Assembly (NCBI RefSeq): GCF_029873635.1
Contig: NC_080417.1
Coordinates: 31,174,214 to 31,238,213 of the forward strand
Source of the DNA: Malania oleifera
Lineage: Eukaryota > Streptophyta > Magnoliopsida > Santalales > Ximeniaceae
Direction of reading: 5' to 3'
Length of the DNA stretch: 64,000 bases
Shown here: piece by piece, positions 43,413 to 53,617 of the stretch
Layout of the letters: each line of letters opens with the position of its first letter
Numbering within the stretch: position 1 is the stretch's first letter
Made by a program: the position numbers and the translations under genes
Notes under the pieces: generated by a model
What the model was told of the DNA's origin: nothing
What the model saw: only the letters and a program-made list of their open reading frames with translations
The model's database searches: none

Positions 43413-45284
43413 AATTTGTGTTGTGTCGAAGAGTGGGCCTTAACTGCTTGGCAATTTTTATTTTTTATTTAAAAAAAAAAGGTTAAAGTGAAGATAAGAT
43501 TGGCGGGACCCACAGTGTTGATTTCTTGTCAAAAAGCATCAATCCTATGACGGCGGACTACGACACGTAATTTTGTCCCCTTAATAATTATTTCTTAGAA
43601 TTTTTTATTTTAAAAATGTATATTATATTTTAAAAATTAATTATATAATTCATCCAATTATAAAATGACATTAATAATTAGTTATTTTTGATTAATTTAA
43701 TTTAATTACCATGACATGTACATATATCTAATTTTAAATCATAAAGAATTGAAAATGATAAATTAATTAAAGTCAAATTAATCTACACTTTCAACATTAA
43801 AGATGGTTTGTTTGAAAAGACAAAATTAAGAATTTTTTTTTTTTACTCAAAACAAGCAATGATAGAAATGATGTAAATTAATTTATTTATTTTTCTAAAG
43901 TTTCGATTGAATGGGAAAATAGAATAGGTTGGCCAATAATTCCGTCTATAAAATATTAATTATGCAAATTAAATAGATTTATCATCACTGAAAAAAAAAA
44001 AAAAAAAAGAAAGAGAAGGTAGTGGAGTACAAGGTAGTAGAGGGGAAGGCTGGACGGCCTCTGAAGTTTGAAATGAGACGTGAGGTGTATATGGGTTGGG
44101 GTGGGCCCACAACCCAATACCCCACTAAGAGACGTTGCTAATTTGACCCAATGGGCCCCTATCCCTACGAGCCCACCGTCACTCCAACATACATGAATTG
44201 TTACTTTCGCTGCCCTAATAATTAATACTGCCCCTCCCAAGTCACCTTGTTCAACTTAAACTATCCCTCCCCACTCCCATCCTTTTTGGCTCTTCCATTT
44301 TGGTTGGTCCATATTACGCAACCCGTGGTCCCATGCGGGTCCCATCAACCGCCCATGAAGAACGGACCCTATTCGCCATGGGTCGCACCCGATCAATCCA
44401 CCACCATCCCCATTTTTTGATTTTCACCTTTCCTCCATCTTTTTGACGTCCTTTACTTTTTTTTTTTTTTAACTTTACCCGAATTTCGAGTCTTGACCAA
44501 AAGTTAAAAATTTATAAAAGAAAAAGGTAAAAAGCGAAGAATGAAATGCAATCCAACGTTCCTCAAGAAGGGTGGAAATCAAATTTAAAGAAGCGTAAAA
44601 TTGTAAATTCAAATTCTTTTACTCACTGTGCCTACGCCGTGCGGCCTCCGTTTAAAAAAAATTACCGGAGCGGGGCGCCAGCTACCGTTGCAAAGTGCAG
44701 GTCAAGGGAAGCCGCTGGATTCCCAAGACGGACGGCCCAGATCTCATACCGCTTCCCGAAAAGATCACAAGGATGATGTCACGGAGACGGCGACCCTTGA
44801 CGCGCCGTATCCGTCGACGTGTCGTGGATCATGACGCAAGGCAGTTGTGGGTCCCATCAGGGTCCCGCCCGAACAGAGCGGGAGAAAAGGTGGTACACGT
44901 GGACCTTAGTGACCTGGTGCTGTCATCTCGAGGTCGCGGGCCCCACTTCATGAATGTGCGCCAGGTCAGCGACGCTGCTCAAACACTAACTAGGTGGACT
45001 GGATCTGGGTCTGGGTCTTGGTTAGGCTTCTGAGGATAGGAGTAGGCTCTCTCTATGAAGGATAGGTCTGCGTCCGCAAATGGTAGGGATGGGCTAAGCC
45101 CAGTTACTTTTCTTTGTTTTTGGGGCTTAAGGTTTCCAAAATTTCGAATAATTTTCCACTATTACCCCCCCTCTTTTTATCATTATTAAAAAAATATATT
45201 TATTAATTATATTTTTTTGTAAAATAAATGTGGAACCCGCAGTTCATTTTTGGAACTTTAAAACTATTCTGGGGTGGAGCTTTC
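43413..45284. other. Intergenic and upstream region of the GRAS gene
   Basis: 43413-44530 is mostly AT-rich with GGGCCC-containing stretches near 44103 and 44150. 44640-45010 is GC-rich with ACACGTGG (G-box type) at about 44895 and other ACGTG cores, fitting a distal promoter. Overlapping frames of 68-112 codons in the GC-rich part share no recognisable domain and are not called. Confidence 0.4.
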
Positions 45285-45286
45285 TT

Positions 45287-45294
45287 TATTTAAA
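45287..45294 (+). promoter_or_regulatory. TATA-like box of the GRAS gene
   Basis: TATTTAAA about 198 bp before the preferred start codon, followed by a CT-rich leader (about 45315-45440), a usual plant core-promoter layout. Inferred only. Confidence 0.4.
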
Positions 45295-45484
45295 GCCGTT
45301 CATACATAATCACTCCCCCCCTCTCTTTCTCTCTCCTCTGAGTGTTGTCGCCTGCAGTTCTCTCTCTCTCTCTCTCTGCTGTATCTATTCTTCTGTACAC
45401 AGCGAAGCCTCCTCCCTGTCTCTCTCTGCTCAAACTGCCTAGGGTAATGTGAGTGGCGTTTTTCCGGCGAAATTTGGCCGGAGA

Positions 45485-47302
45485 ATGGCATATATGTGCG
45501 CCGACAGCGGAAACCTAATGGCAATAGCTCAGCAAGTCATCAAGCAGAAGCAACAGCAGGAGCAGCAGCAACAGCAGCAACAGCAGCAGCTTATGGGTTT
45601 CAATTCCTTCCCACTTAATCCATGGACCAGCGCCCACCAGAGCATCTCTACCACTCAGTCTCTGGGTTACGGCCTTACGGGTACGGGTTTTTCCGATCCG
45701 TTTCAAGTAGCGGGGCCGCCGGAGGCGGGGGAGCCGGGGTTTCAGTTCCCCCACTTGGACCAGCACTCCACTGGGTTTAGGTTCTCCGATTACGGCAACG
45801 AGTTCGACTCGGACGAGTGGATGGAGAGCTTGATGGGCGGCGGAGATTCCACGGAGAGCTCCAACCTGCCCTCCGGCTGCGACGCGTGGCAGAACAGTCC
45901 GGATTTCGGCCTCTACGGCACCGATCCGTTTGCCCCTTGCCCGGGTCGACTCAACGTGGGTGCTCCCCCGGGCTCGGATCTTAACCGAGTCATATTCTCT
46001 GACAACGCCGAGAAGAGCACTACTAACTCGCTTCCAGCAACGCCTCAGGTCCAGCCGTGGGTTCCGTCTCCGCCGCCCCCTCCGCCGCTTCCGGCGGTTG
46101 TAAAAGACGCAAAGCCGGCCAATCCTCCACCATCACCACCACCCAGAAGCGACGTAGCCGGTGTCTCCTCCAATTCACCGGAGGCTGACTCTGCGCCGCA
46201 GTCACTAAGAGCCCTTCTTGATTGCGCCCGGCTCGCGGAGTCCGAACCCGATCGAGCCGTAAAATCGTTGATTCGACTCCGGGAATCGGTGTCCGAACAC
46301 GGAGATCCGAGCGAAAGAGTTGGATTTTACTTCTGTGAAGCTCTGTACGGCAGGGTTTCTCTGCAAAGCCCAACTGTTTTCGGGACCTCTTCTCAGGAGT
46401 TTATTCTTTCTTACAAAGCTCTGAACGATGCTTGCCCTTACTCCAAATTTGCCCATTTAACGGCGAACCAAGCTATACTCGAAGCAACCGAGAAGGCGGC
46501 GAAGATTCACATAGTCGATTTCGGAATCGTTCAGGGGGTTCAATGGGCGGCTCTTCTTCAAGCTCTCGCCACCCGACCCGATGGAAAGCCCGCAAGGATT
46601 CGGATCTCCGGCATTCCGGCGCCAGCTCTTGGGTTGTCCCCTTCGGCGTCCTTGCTCGCCACGGGCAATCGTCTCCGGGAGTTTGCGGAGCTCCTAGGGC
46701 TAGATTTCGAATTCGAACCGATTCTGACGCCAATCCAGGAGCTTCACAGTTCGAGTTTTCGGGTCGACCCGGACGAGGTTCTGGCCGTGAACTTTATGCT
46801 CCAGTTGTTTAACCTGCTCGACGAAACGCCCGTCGCCGTTGAAACCGCTCTCAAATTGGCCAAGTCGCTAAACCCGAGAATCGTCACTCTTGGCGAGTAC
46901 GAAGCGAGCTTGAACAGGGTCGGGTATCTGGACCGGTTCAGTACCGCATTGAGGTACTACTCTGCTGTGTTCGAGTCGCTGGATCCCAACTTGGACAGAG
47001 ACTCGCCGGAGAGACTCCAAGTGGAAAGACTGCTTCTCGGCCGGCGAATCGCCGGCGTTATTGGGCCGGAGGAGCCAGGGATCAGACGAGAAAGAATGGA
47101 GGACAAGGAACAGTGGAAAATTCTAATGGAGAGTTCCGGTTACGAGTCTGTAGCCCTCAGCCATTACGCAATGAGCCAAGCTAAGATACTTCTCTGGAAC
47201 TACAATTACAGCGATTCATTCTCTCTATTGGAGTCTCCGCCCGGGTTTCTGTCTCTGGCGTGGAAGGATGTCCCGCTTCTCACAGTTTCTTCATGGCGTT
47301 GA
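45485..47302 (+). CDS. GRAS-family transcription regulator, SCL4/SCL7-like
   Basis: Intronless, 605 aa from [17 protein letters not shown], the conserved N-terminus of SCL4/SCL7-type proteins; an in-frame ATG 36 nt upstream (45449) would add 12 residues not seen in that family. An Gln tract (about residues 22-36) and a Pro-rich linker (about 194-222) precede the GRAS domain (about 240-605). Its motifs are in order: LHRI ([16 protein letters not shown]), the VHIID-type core [14 protein letters not shown] (about 341-354), LHRII, a PFYRE-like region, RVER-type text (LQVERLL) and the SAW motif (LLWNYNY ... [14 protein letters not shown]) at the C-terminus. GRAS proteins act in the nucleus as co-regulators, partnering DNA-binding factors; this subgroup has been linked to stress and development. 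The frame is open, GC-rich and complete, unlike every neighbour, so I read it as functional. Confidence 0.93.
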   Translation: MAYMCADSGNLMAIAQQVIKQKQQQEQQQQQQQQQLMGFNSFPLNPWTSAHQSISTTQSLGYGLTGTGFSDPFQVAGPPEAGEPGFQFPHLDQHSTGFRFSDYGNEFDSDEWMESLMGGGDSTESSNLPSGCDAWQNSPDFGLYGTDPFAPCPGRLNVGAPPGSDLNRVIFSDNAEKSTTNSLPATPQVQPWVPSPPPPPPLPAVVKDAKPANPPPSPPPRSDVAGVSSNSPEADSAPQSLRALLDCARLAESEPDRAVKSLIRLRESVSEHGDPSERVGFYFCEALYGRVSLQSPTVFGTSSQEFILSYKALNDACPYSKFAHLTANQAILEATEKAAKIHIVDFGIVQGVQWAALLQALATRPDGKPARIRISGIPAPALGLSPSASLLATGNRLREFAELLGLDFEFEPILTPIQELHSSSFRVDPDEVLAVNFMLQLFNLLDETPVAVETALKLAKSLNPRIVTLGEYEASLNRVGYLDRFSTALRYYSAVFESLDPNLDRDSPERLQVERLLLGRRIAGVIGPEEPGIRRERMEDKEQWKILMESSGYESVALSHYAMSQAKILLWNYNYSDSFSLLESPPGFLSLAWKDVPLLTVSSWR

Positions 47303-47990
47303 CGGTTAGTACCCTCCAATTTAATGGCGGCTTCGATCCACCTGGTCATTTTTCTCTGGTGTGGAACGACTTGTGAGAAATTAAATTAAATACGCCATTG
47401 ATGGTCTTCTTGCGAGCTTCTCGATCAGATGTGGAACCCACCTAGCAGCTAGTCTGGTTCGTCAATTAGAAGGTTGCAGCTAGTACTCAGCCATTGCAGT
47501 TAAGGATTAAAAGCAGCTCATTATAGATGTTTTGAAGCTTTTGAACAAACAGCAGCGTATGAATTTTCAGTTTTGATCTTAGTTGGTGTTTCTTTTCATC
47601 TTTTCTTCTTTCTCTTTGTGAAACTTTCGTTTGGTTAGAATGTGGAGGGGGCTTTAGTTACAGGCTCGAGACCGGACTGAAACAAAATTGTGAAGAAAAA
47701 TAGGAGGGGGGGTAAATGAAAATTGAAGAAGAAAATGTATGTCATTCTCTTAAATATTTGTAGTTCTCTGTATATAAGTCTAAATCTCTAATCCAAGTTC
47801 AGCTTCATCTCTTTCCCCTTGCAAAAACTAGAGTACAGATAGATATATAGTTAAAAATTGATTAGTTTAAAGGTCCTTTTTCTTGATATGAGTTTTGCAA
47901 TGAATTGCTCTACTGTAATTGGCCTTCGATGAAGATCAATATATTATATATATAAGAAGAGTTGCGTAAGGTGTTCTGAGTTGGATTCTT
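47303..47990 (+). other. 3' UTR and downstream flank of the GRAS gene
   Basis: T-rich trailer with TTGTA/TATATAAG stretches near 47755-47780 and 47940-47960 that could direct polyadenylation; no canonical AATAAA seen. No further frame. Confidence 0.4.
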
Positions 47991-49589
47991 TCATTTTCAG
48001 ATCTCTGCTTTTTTTTCATTTTTTCCATTTTACGCAAAGAGCATGGGGTTGCCTTCTTCCCCCTGCCCCAATCAATTAAGCCTCCGCTGACTGTCCTGCT
48101 GGTCTCTTTAATTCTTGAATCGGGGGTTTAAATGCTCGTCACTTTCCGCTTTGCAGAACTCAACTGGCTCGCTCTTGGACGGCTCTCTTTTTCTCGGGTC
48201 GCAGAATGGGCGGCATCTTTGGTTTGGACGAAAGAATTAACCAGCTTACTATGCTAGTTTTTCTTTTCTGAGAATGCTGTATGGGGCGGTGCGTCCCCAG
48301 GTAGACACTGGGATTTCCATATTCTGCTCTTTTCTGCATTGATTGTGACCTACTACTAACTACCCCAAAGCACCCACCGCGGTCACGCTCCATGGATATT
48401 GGGTTATGTTGTGAACTCCTCTTAACTCTTTCTTAACCAATGGGTTCAGAAATTGTAATAGGAATTGAATTTTGTATGGTTCAATTTCAACGGTGTCGTT
48501 TGATCCCAAAGGTCAAGCATAAGATTAGGATTTCCTGTGAGAGGCGGGCTTCTTCGAAGAAAGGGACTTTCATTTTGCAGCGTAAGCTCTGCCTTTTATG
48601 CGAAGTAAAACTTGCAATTCACTAGTTTAAATTGACTTCTCCGATCTTCCCCTCTCATAGCAGCCCTCTCAATTTCCAATCATCTTCAAAATCTATATTT
48701 ATTTCATACCTATCCGGATTCAATCCTAAAGTTTGCATATTGACACTTATCTTTAATCCATATTTATTTTCACACTTTTGCGACTCGAACTTAAAAATTC
48801 TTAATATAAGAATTACAAATATTTTTAACCATTGGAGCGGGTACGGGTACGTACAAACATTCAAGTTTGGCCTATTGATATGTACATATCCTCTTCCATA
48901 ACTATTGATATGTACATCTATATATGTTTCAAACAAGTATGAGGTTTCAAAAATCTCAAATACCGACCTTCATTCTTCTTAAATAAGAAGAATTTTACCT
49001 ATATTCAGGAGCATGAATTTGTTATCTCTTTTTAAAATTTATGGCACAGTCTATCGCAAAAAATGTTATGTAATGGGAATGAAATAGAGTCAAAATTTAA
49101 ATAGACAAAATAATAAATTTAAGTGATAATTTTGATTTTATTTTATCTAATTTAATTAAATTTTATATTGTTAAACGTGTAATTAATATAAAATTATATT
49201 AAATATATATTAAGTTTAAAATACAAAACCTAAAGTAAAGTTCATACTCAATTATTTTAAACTGGAATGGTGAGTATACACAGGAGTGATACATGGTCGC
49301 TGTCCTCCTATTCCTATAAAATTTAAAATGTACACAAGTGGTTTACCAAACCGGGACGGAACAGAAATAATTGACTAATGCTTAGTTGTACTAGAATGCT
49401 TATCCATATATAGTGAATGGATTAAACCCAAAAACATATAGAAATGGGTCAGTTTTGTATGGACTTAGTAGGTGATGCAGGCACTCTTAGCTCATGCACA
49501 CTATTACTTTGTCTTTTCCTTTTCTTTTAAAAATAAAAAATAAAAAATAAAAAATTATTAATAATAATGACAAAACACATTGATCACCT
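47991..49589. other. Intergenic, nothing recognised
   Basis: AT-rich. Short frames at 48160-48393, 48440-48625 and 48632-48936 lack any family signature. No repeat family was identified. Confidence 0.4.
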
Positions 49590-49674
49590 CTAACGTTTTA
49601 CAAAAATATAATAACATCCTCTAAAGTTTCATAAATTTTCGAAACTCCCCCTGAGGTTTCAAGAATTCAAAAAA

Positions 49675-49775
49675 TCTCTCCTGAGATTTATTAAAAAGAC
49701 ATCTTTCTTAATATTTTGTAAAAAGATAAGTTTTTTTAGGAGAGATCTATGTCTTTTTAATAACTCTCAAAAGAG
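49675..49775. repeat. Fold-back sequence
   Basis: TCTCTCCTGAGATTTATTAA...AAGACATCTTT (49675-49706) is an imperfect reverse complement of AGAGATCTATGTCTTTTTAA...CTCTCAAAAGAGA (49741-49775), giving a hairpin of about 30 bp with a 34-nt loop. Possibly part of a MITE family; related text resumes at about 50160 beyond the TRIM. Confidence 0.45.
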
Positions 49776-49798
49776 ACATGTAACATTTTTGAAATTTT

Positions 49799-50122
49799 TG
49801 TTGGACGGTTTAGAACCTTCTCAACCTCAAAAGTTAGCTTATGAGGTGAGACTTTCCCTTACATTTAATAAAGGACCACTAGCCTTTTCCACAACCGATG
49901 TGGGATAACCCCAACAATCTTCCCCTCTTACATCGGGCTCCAAATCAGCGGCACCACATACCCTGCATCCCGAGGAGAATATTAAACTTCGGCTCTAATA
50001 CCAGTGTTGGGCAGTCTAAGGTCTTCTCAACCCCAAAAGTTAGCTTATGGGGTGAGACTTTCCCTCACATTTCATAACTGACCATTAACCTCTTCTATAA
50101 CCAATGTGGGATAACTCCAATA
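49799..50122 (-). mobile_element. Complete TRIM (terminal-repeat retrotransposon in miniature)
   Basis: Two 118-bp direct repeats, 49799-49916 and 50005-50122 (TGTTGGACGG...CCCCAACA and TGTTGGGCAG...CTCCAATA), enclose an 88-bp centre. On the minus strand a primer-binding site TGGTATTAGAGCC (about 50003 down to 49991) follows the first repeat and a purine-rich AAGAGGGGAAGAT precedes the second. Flanks ATTTT/ACTTT are a near-match target duplication. It has no coding capacity and must have moved with enzymes supplied by another element. Confidence 0.85.
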
Positions 50123-51354
50123 ACTTTAAGGAAGGACTGTGACATTTTAAGAACCTTAAGAGAAGTCTATGTGTTTTTACCAAATCTTAGCAGAGATGGG
50201 TGTCTTTTGTCATATTATTATTATTATTATTAGAGAAAAAGATAGTTACTATCTAGGAACTTTATCTATATGAGTTTTCATTTCAAGACTTAAATTTAAA
50301 TTTGCGCAACTTTAGACAACATATTATAAATTTTTATTGGCAAAAAAATCCACATAATTTCAAATGTAATACTCTCAAACATAATTTTAAAACAATTTTA
50401 AAATTTTAATTTAAAAGACAATTATACCTTCTTTAGTTAATACAAAATCTAGTCGTCAAACAAAATTTTAAATTAGTTAGACTATTTTGTTTCTTTTTAT
50501 CCTTAGCAATTTGAAAAATAAAAAAGAAAAAACCAAACAATGTAAAGCATGGATTATTTTCAAAATGGGAACAAAATTATCTTTTATACATTTTTTAATC
50601 AACCACAAAAGGCAAAATAGACAAGATATGTAATCAATTAATTAAGGAGGTATAATTGTCTCAAAAATTAAATGTCGATTTTTAAAATATAAAAAATATG
50701 CATATTCTTACCAAATCATAAAGAGGAAGTCAATATTTTTCTCATTATTTTGTTATTGTATTTCTCCTTTTAAGATGTTTTATTATTATTATTATTATTA
50801 TTATCCGGGGACTCCAGCCACTATCGCGTCACTTTGGACACTATGGTGAGGCACCAAATTTGGAAGTGAAAGACGCCTGCCATTGATGCACCCCTGGTAA
50901 TTTATCGAAATAAACTCTTAAGGAAAAATTGAATCCATGACCTTGGAGTCACCAAAGTTACCAAGATAATAATATTTTATTATTAGTGTTTAATTTTTGC
51001 ATATACCTAGTAAAAGAGTGGTTTAATTCGATTCTTAATTCGAATAGTGGTTCAGTTCGGTTCGAATATTGTTCCCACAAAATTTAAATTTATTTATTTA
51101 TTATTATAAATGAAATAAAGAAGAATACAAAAAAGTTTAGAGTTATAGAAATTCAACTATCTAGTTCTTTAGGAACTAGATGTTGTTAATCATCTTATTA
51201 TCTCATTTTGTTGTAAATCATGTCCTTATATAGGCAAATACATTGACATCCCAAAGGTTAACCACATAATGAACCATTATGTGGGCATACCAAATGTTGT
51301 AACATATTATCTAGATAGTCATTTACATAAATATACATGTTTTACAACACTTCT
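50123..51354. other. Intergenic region
   Basis: AT-rich, with (ATT)n at about 50210-50225 and 50783-50803, and simple GGTTCAGTTCGGTTCGAATA-type sequence near 51050. A moderately GC block at 50805-50900 is unexplained. Confidence 0.4.
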
Positions 51355-51405
51355 TGTGACGCTCCGATTTTCACACCATTTTTTTTCTTGAATAAATAAT
51401 AAATA

Positions 51406-52001
51406 TTAATCACTCATCGACCTATCCTTCTTCTTCACAAATAAAATTGGTGCTCCCCAAGGTGACACACTGGGTCGAATAAACCCTTTATCTAACAGTT
51501 CCTGCAACTGTTCTTTTAATTTTTTCAGTTCTACCGGTGTCATTCTATATGGCGCCTTGGAAATCGGCGCTGTCCCTGGAACCAGATCAATAACAAACTC
51601 TACCTCACGATCAGGAGCTAGTCTTAGAAAATCCTCAGGGAATATATCAGGAAAATCCCTCACCACCAGGATATCCTCCACCCTCAGCTCCCCTTCTGAT
51701 ACTGCCTTCACACATGCTAAATATCCCTGACAGCCTTCTAATAGCAATCCACATGCCTGAATAGCAGATAGTAACTGAGGTGGGGTGCACACATGTGATC
51801 CTATAACTCTGTACTCCTGTCCCTCTAGAGGTCTGAACACTACCTCTCTTTGATGACAATCAATGCTGACATAGTGGGCAGCTAGTCAGTCCATTCCCAA
51901 GATTACCTCAAACCCATGCATATCTAGAACCACCAGATTAACCAACAAAGACCTCCTCTGAATAGTCACTGGACAGTGCCTGAGTACCTTCCTACATATC
52001 C
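51406..52001 (-). pseudogene. Element D protease end and reverse transcriptase start, truncated
   Basis: Conceptual minus-strand text: VFRPLEGQEYRVIGSH (linker), then VVRDFPDIFPEDFL, VEFVIDLVPGTAPISKAPYR and [18 protein letters not shown], the N-terminal fingers of the gypsy RT. It stops after a few more residues, where LTR sequence begins. The catalytic DD motif and the rest of pol are absent. Confidence 0.8.
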
Positions 52002-52526
52002 CTACAGCTTCAGTCGGCGTAGTAACAAACTAATATTTAATTGTTGAGGTTCAAACTCACACAACTTAACATATTCCCGGGCAATAAAGGAATGAGTTGC
52101 CCCATAATTAAACAAGATAGTAGCTTTAAATGACAGTATTGAAACAGTACCTGTCACCACATCTCTCGTTGCCTCAGCATCTCCCGGTGTCAGTGCATAA
52201 ACTCGCGTCGAAGTAATATTCCTCTGCTGTCCAACTTGAGGTGTCTGATAGCCTCCTCTATACGGTCGAGGAGTAGTTGCTACTACTGGTGGTGCTTGAC
52301 AGTTTCTCGCGATATGCCCAGGCTGGTGGCACTGATAGCAGACAACCTCCCTCGCGTGGCACTCACCTGGGTGCCTCCTCAAACATTTGGGACAAGGAGG
52401 GGGCATCTGTCTACCTTATACTGCTCGATCTCCTCCTCCCTGTCGTCGTCCCGTTCTACTATCATATCTCCTCCACGGCCCTCGATTGGACGCTGCCGAA
52501 AAATCAGAAGGAGCAGGCCTCTTCCT
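52002..52526 (-). pseudogene. Element D zinc knuckle and protease, inactive
   Basis: A perfect CX2CX4HX4C knuckle (CYQCHQPGHIARNC) that would bind genomic RNA, then TSTRVYALTPGDAEATRD and the protease entry ILFNYGATHSFI. The catalytic Asp of D-S-G is Asn, so the protease is dead. The frame ends at about 52002. Confidence 0.8.
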
Positions 52527-53219
52527 CTAGCTCTGTGCTGCTGCGCCTCTCTGTAGGCCACTCTCAATCATTGCAGCCCTATCCATTATCTCTGAGAAGG
52601 TTTGAGCTTGGAAACCTACCACCTGCTCATACAAGTTCTGCCTCAGGCCCTCCTCAAACTTCCCTGCCTTCCTCTCCTCATTTGGCACCAGATACGGGGC
52701 GAATCGGGACAACTCAATAAATCTCGCTGTGTACTGCTGCATCGTCAAAGGCCCTTGGGTCAAATACAAAAACTCTGATGCCTTTCCACTCCTGACCATA
52801 GCGGGAAAGTACCGCTCGAAGAAAATCTCCTTAAAGCGACTCCACGTCATCGTTATAGGGTCAGGCCTATGCTCCTTTAGTAATCTCACTGACCTCCACC
52901 AGCGCTTTGCTTCCCCGGTCAATTTAAATGTGGCAAATAACACCCTCTGCTCGTTTGTACATGAGAGGACCGCCAGTATATCCTCAATGTCCTTAACCTA
53001 GTTCTTTGCTACCAGTGGTTCCGCTCCTCTAGAAAAAGACGGGGGTCGCATATGCGTGAACTGCTCGATAATGCAGCTTCGCTCCCCCGATCTCCTGGCC
53101 ATCTCAGCTATCACCTGCTGGGTGACGCTACGCAACACTGCTTTAGGGTCTCCACCACCCATACTGGAAGGTCCTACTCCATCACCTCTCGCATACGTGT
53201 TACTGTTTCCTAGATCCAT
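52527..53219 (-). pseudogene. Element D gag
   Basis: The ATG (53219-53217) follows TTTGCAG/G, an acceptor-like sequence. Gag text includes ATFKLTGEAKRWWRSVRLL, FFERYFPAMVRSGKASEF, YTARFIELSRFAPYL and KFEEGLRQNLYEQVVG, the Tekay/Del-type capsid domain. A stop splits the frame near 53000, otherwise it is rather well preserved. Confidence 0.8.
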
Positions 53220-53601
53220 CCTGCAAAGGGAGCAACTAATCTCAACATACAATTACTATCACCTAACCCTATACACTGCTATAATTCATAAATTACTTTT
53301 CTACGACCATTTATCTCCGTATCTGTAATCCCCATTTAGTATTCAATCCTATCACTCAGAAACAAGACCCAATGATAGTATCCATGGTTTTCCTGAAATC
53401 GTCACCCTAGGAAAAACACAGAAACAACCCCAGTACTCCTGTCTCTAAGCCGTAAGATAAAACTTTAAATTTTCACCTCATCCTCTAACAATCACTAGCT
53501 TACATTTCAATCTACCCATCTTATATTTTCCTCAAAATCCACTCCTATACTCTGGTATTGTATTCCGCTATCTACTAAAGTCTACAGAACCTAGCAACCT
53601 A

Positions 53602-53614
53602 GGCTCTGATACCA
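53602..53614 (-). other. Primer-binding site of element D
   Basis: Minus strand TGGTATCAGAGCC, complementary to initiator tRNA-Met, three bases inside the 5' LTR end. Confidence 0.8.
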
Positions 53615-53617
53615 AAC

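Noticed and set aside
44546-45033. Three overlapping frames upstream of the GRAS gene
   Set aside because: GC-rich promoter sequence keeps frames open; no recognisable protein text and no agreement among frames.
45515-46812. Antisense and alternative frames over the GRAS gene (83-126 codons, including a poly-Leu frame)
   Set aside because: Shadows of a GC-rich coding sequence and of the CAG/Gln tract; they show no domains.
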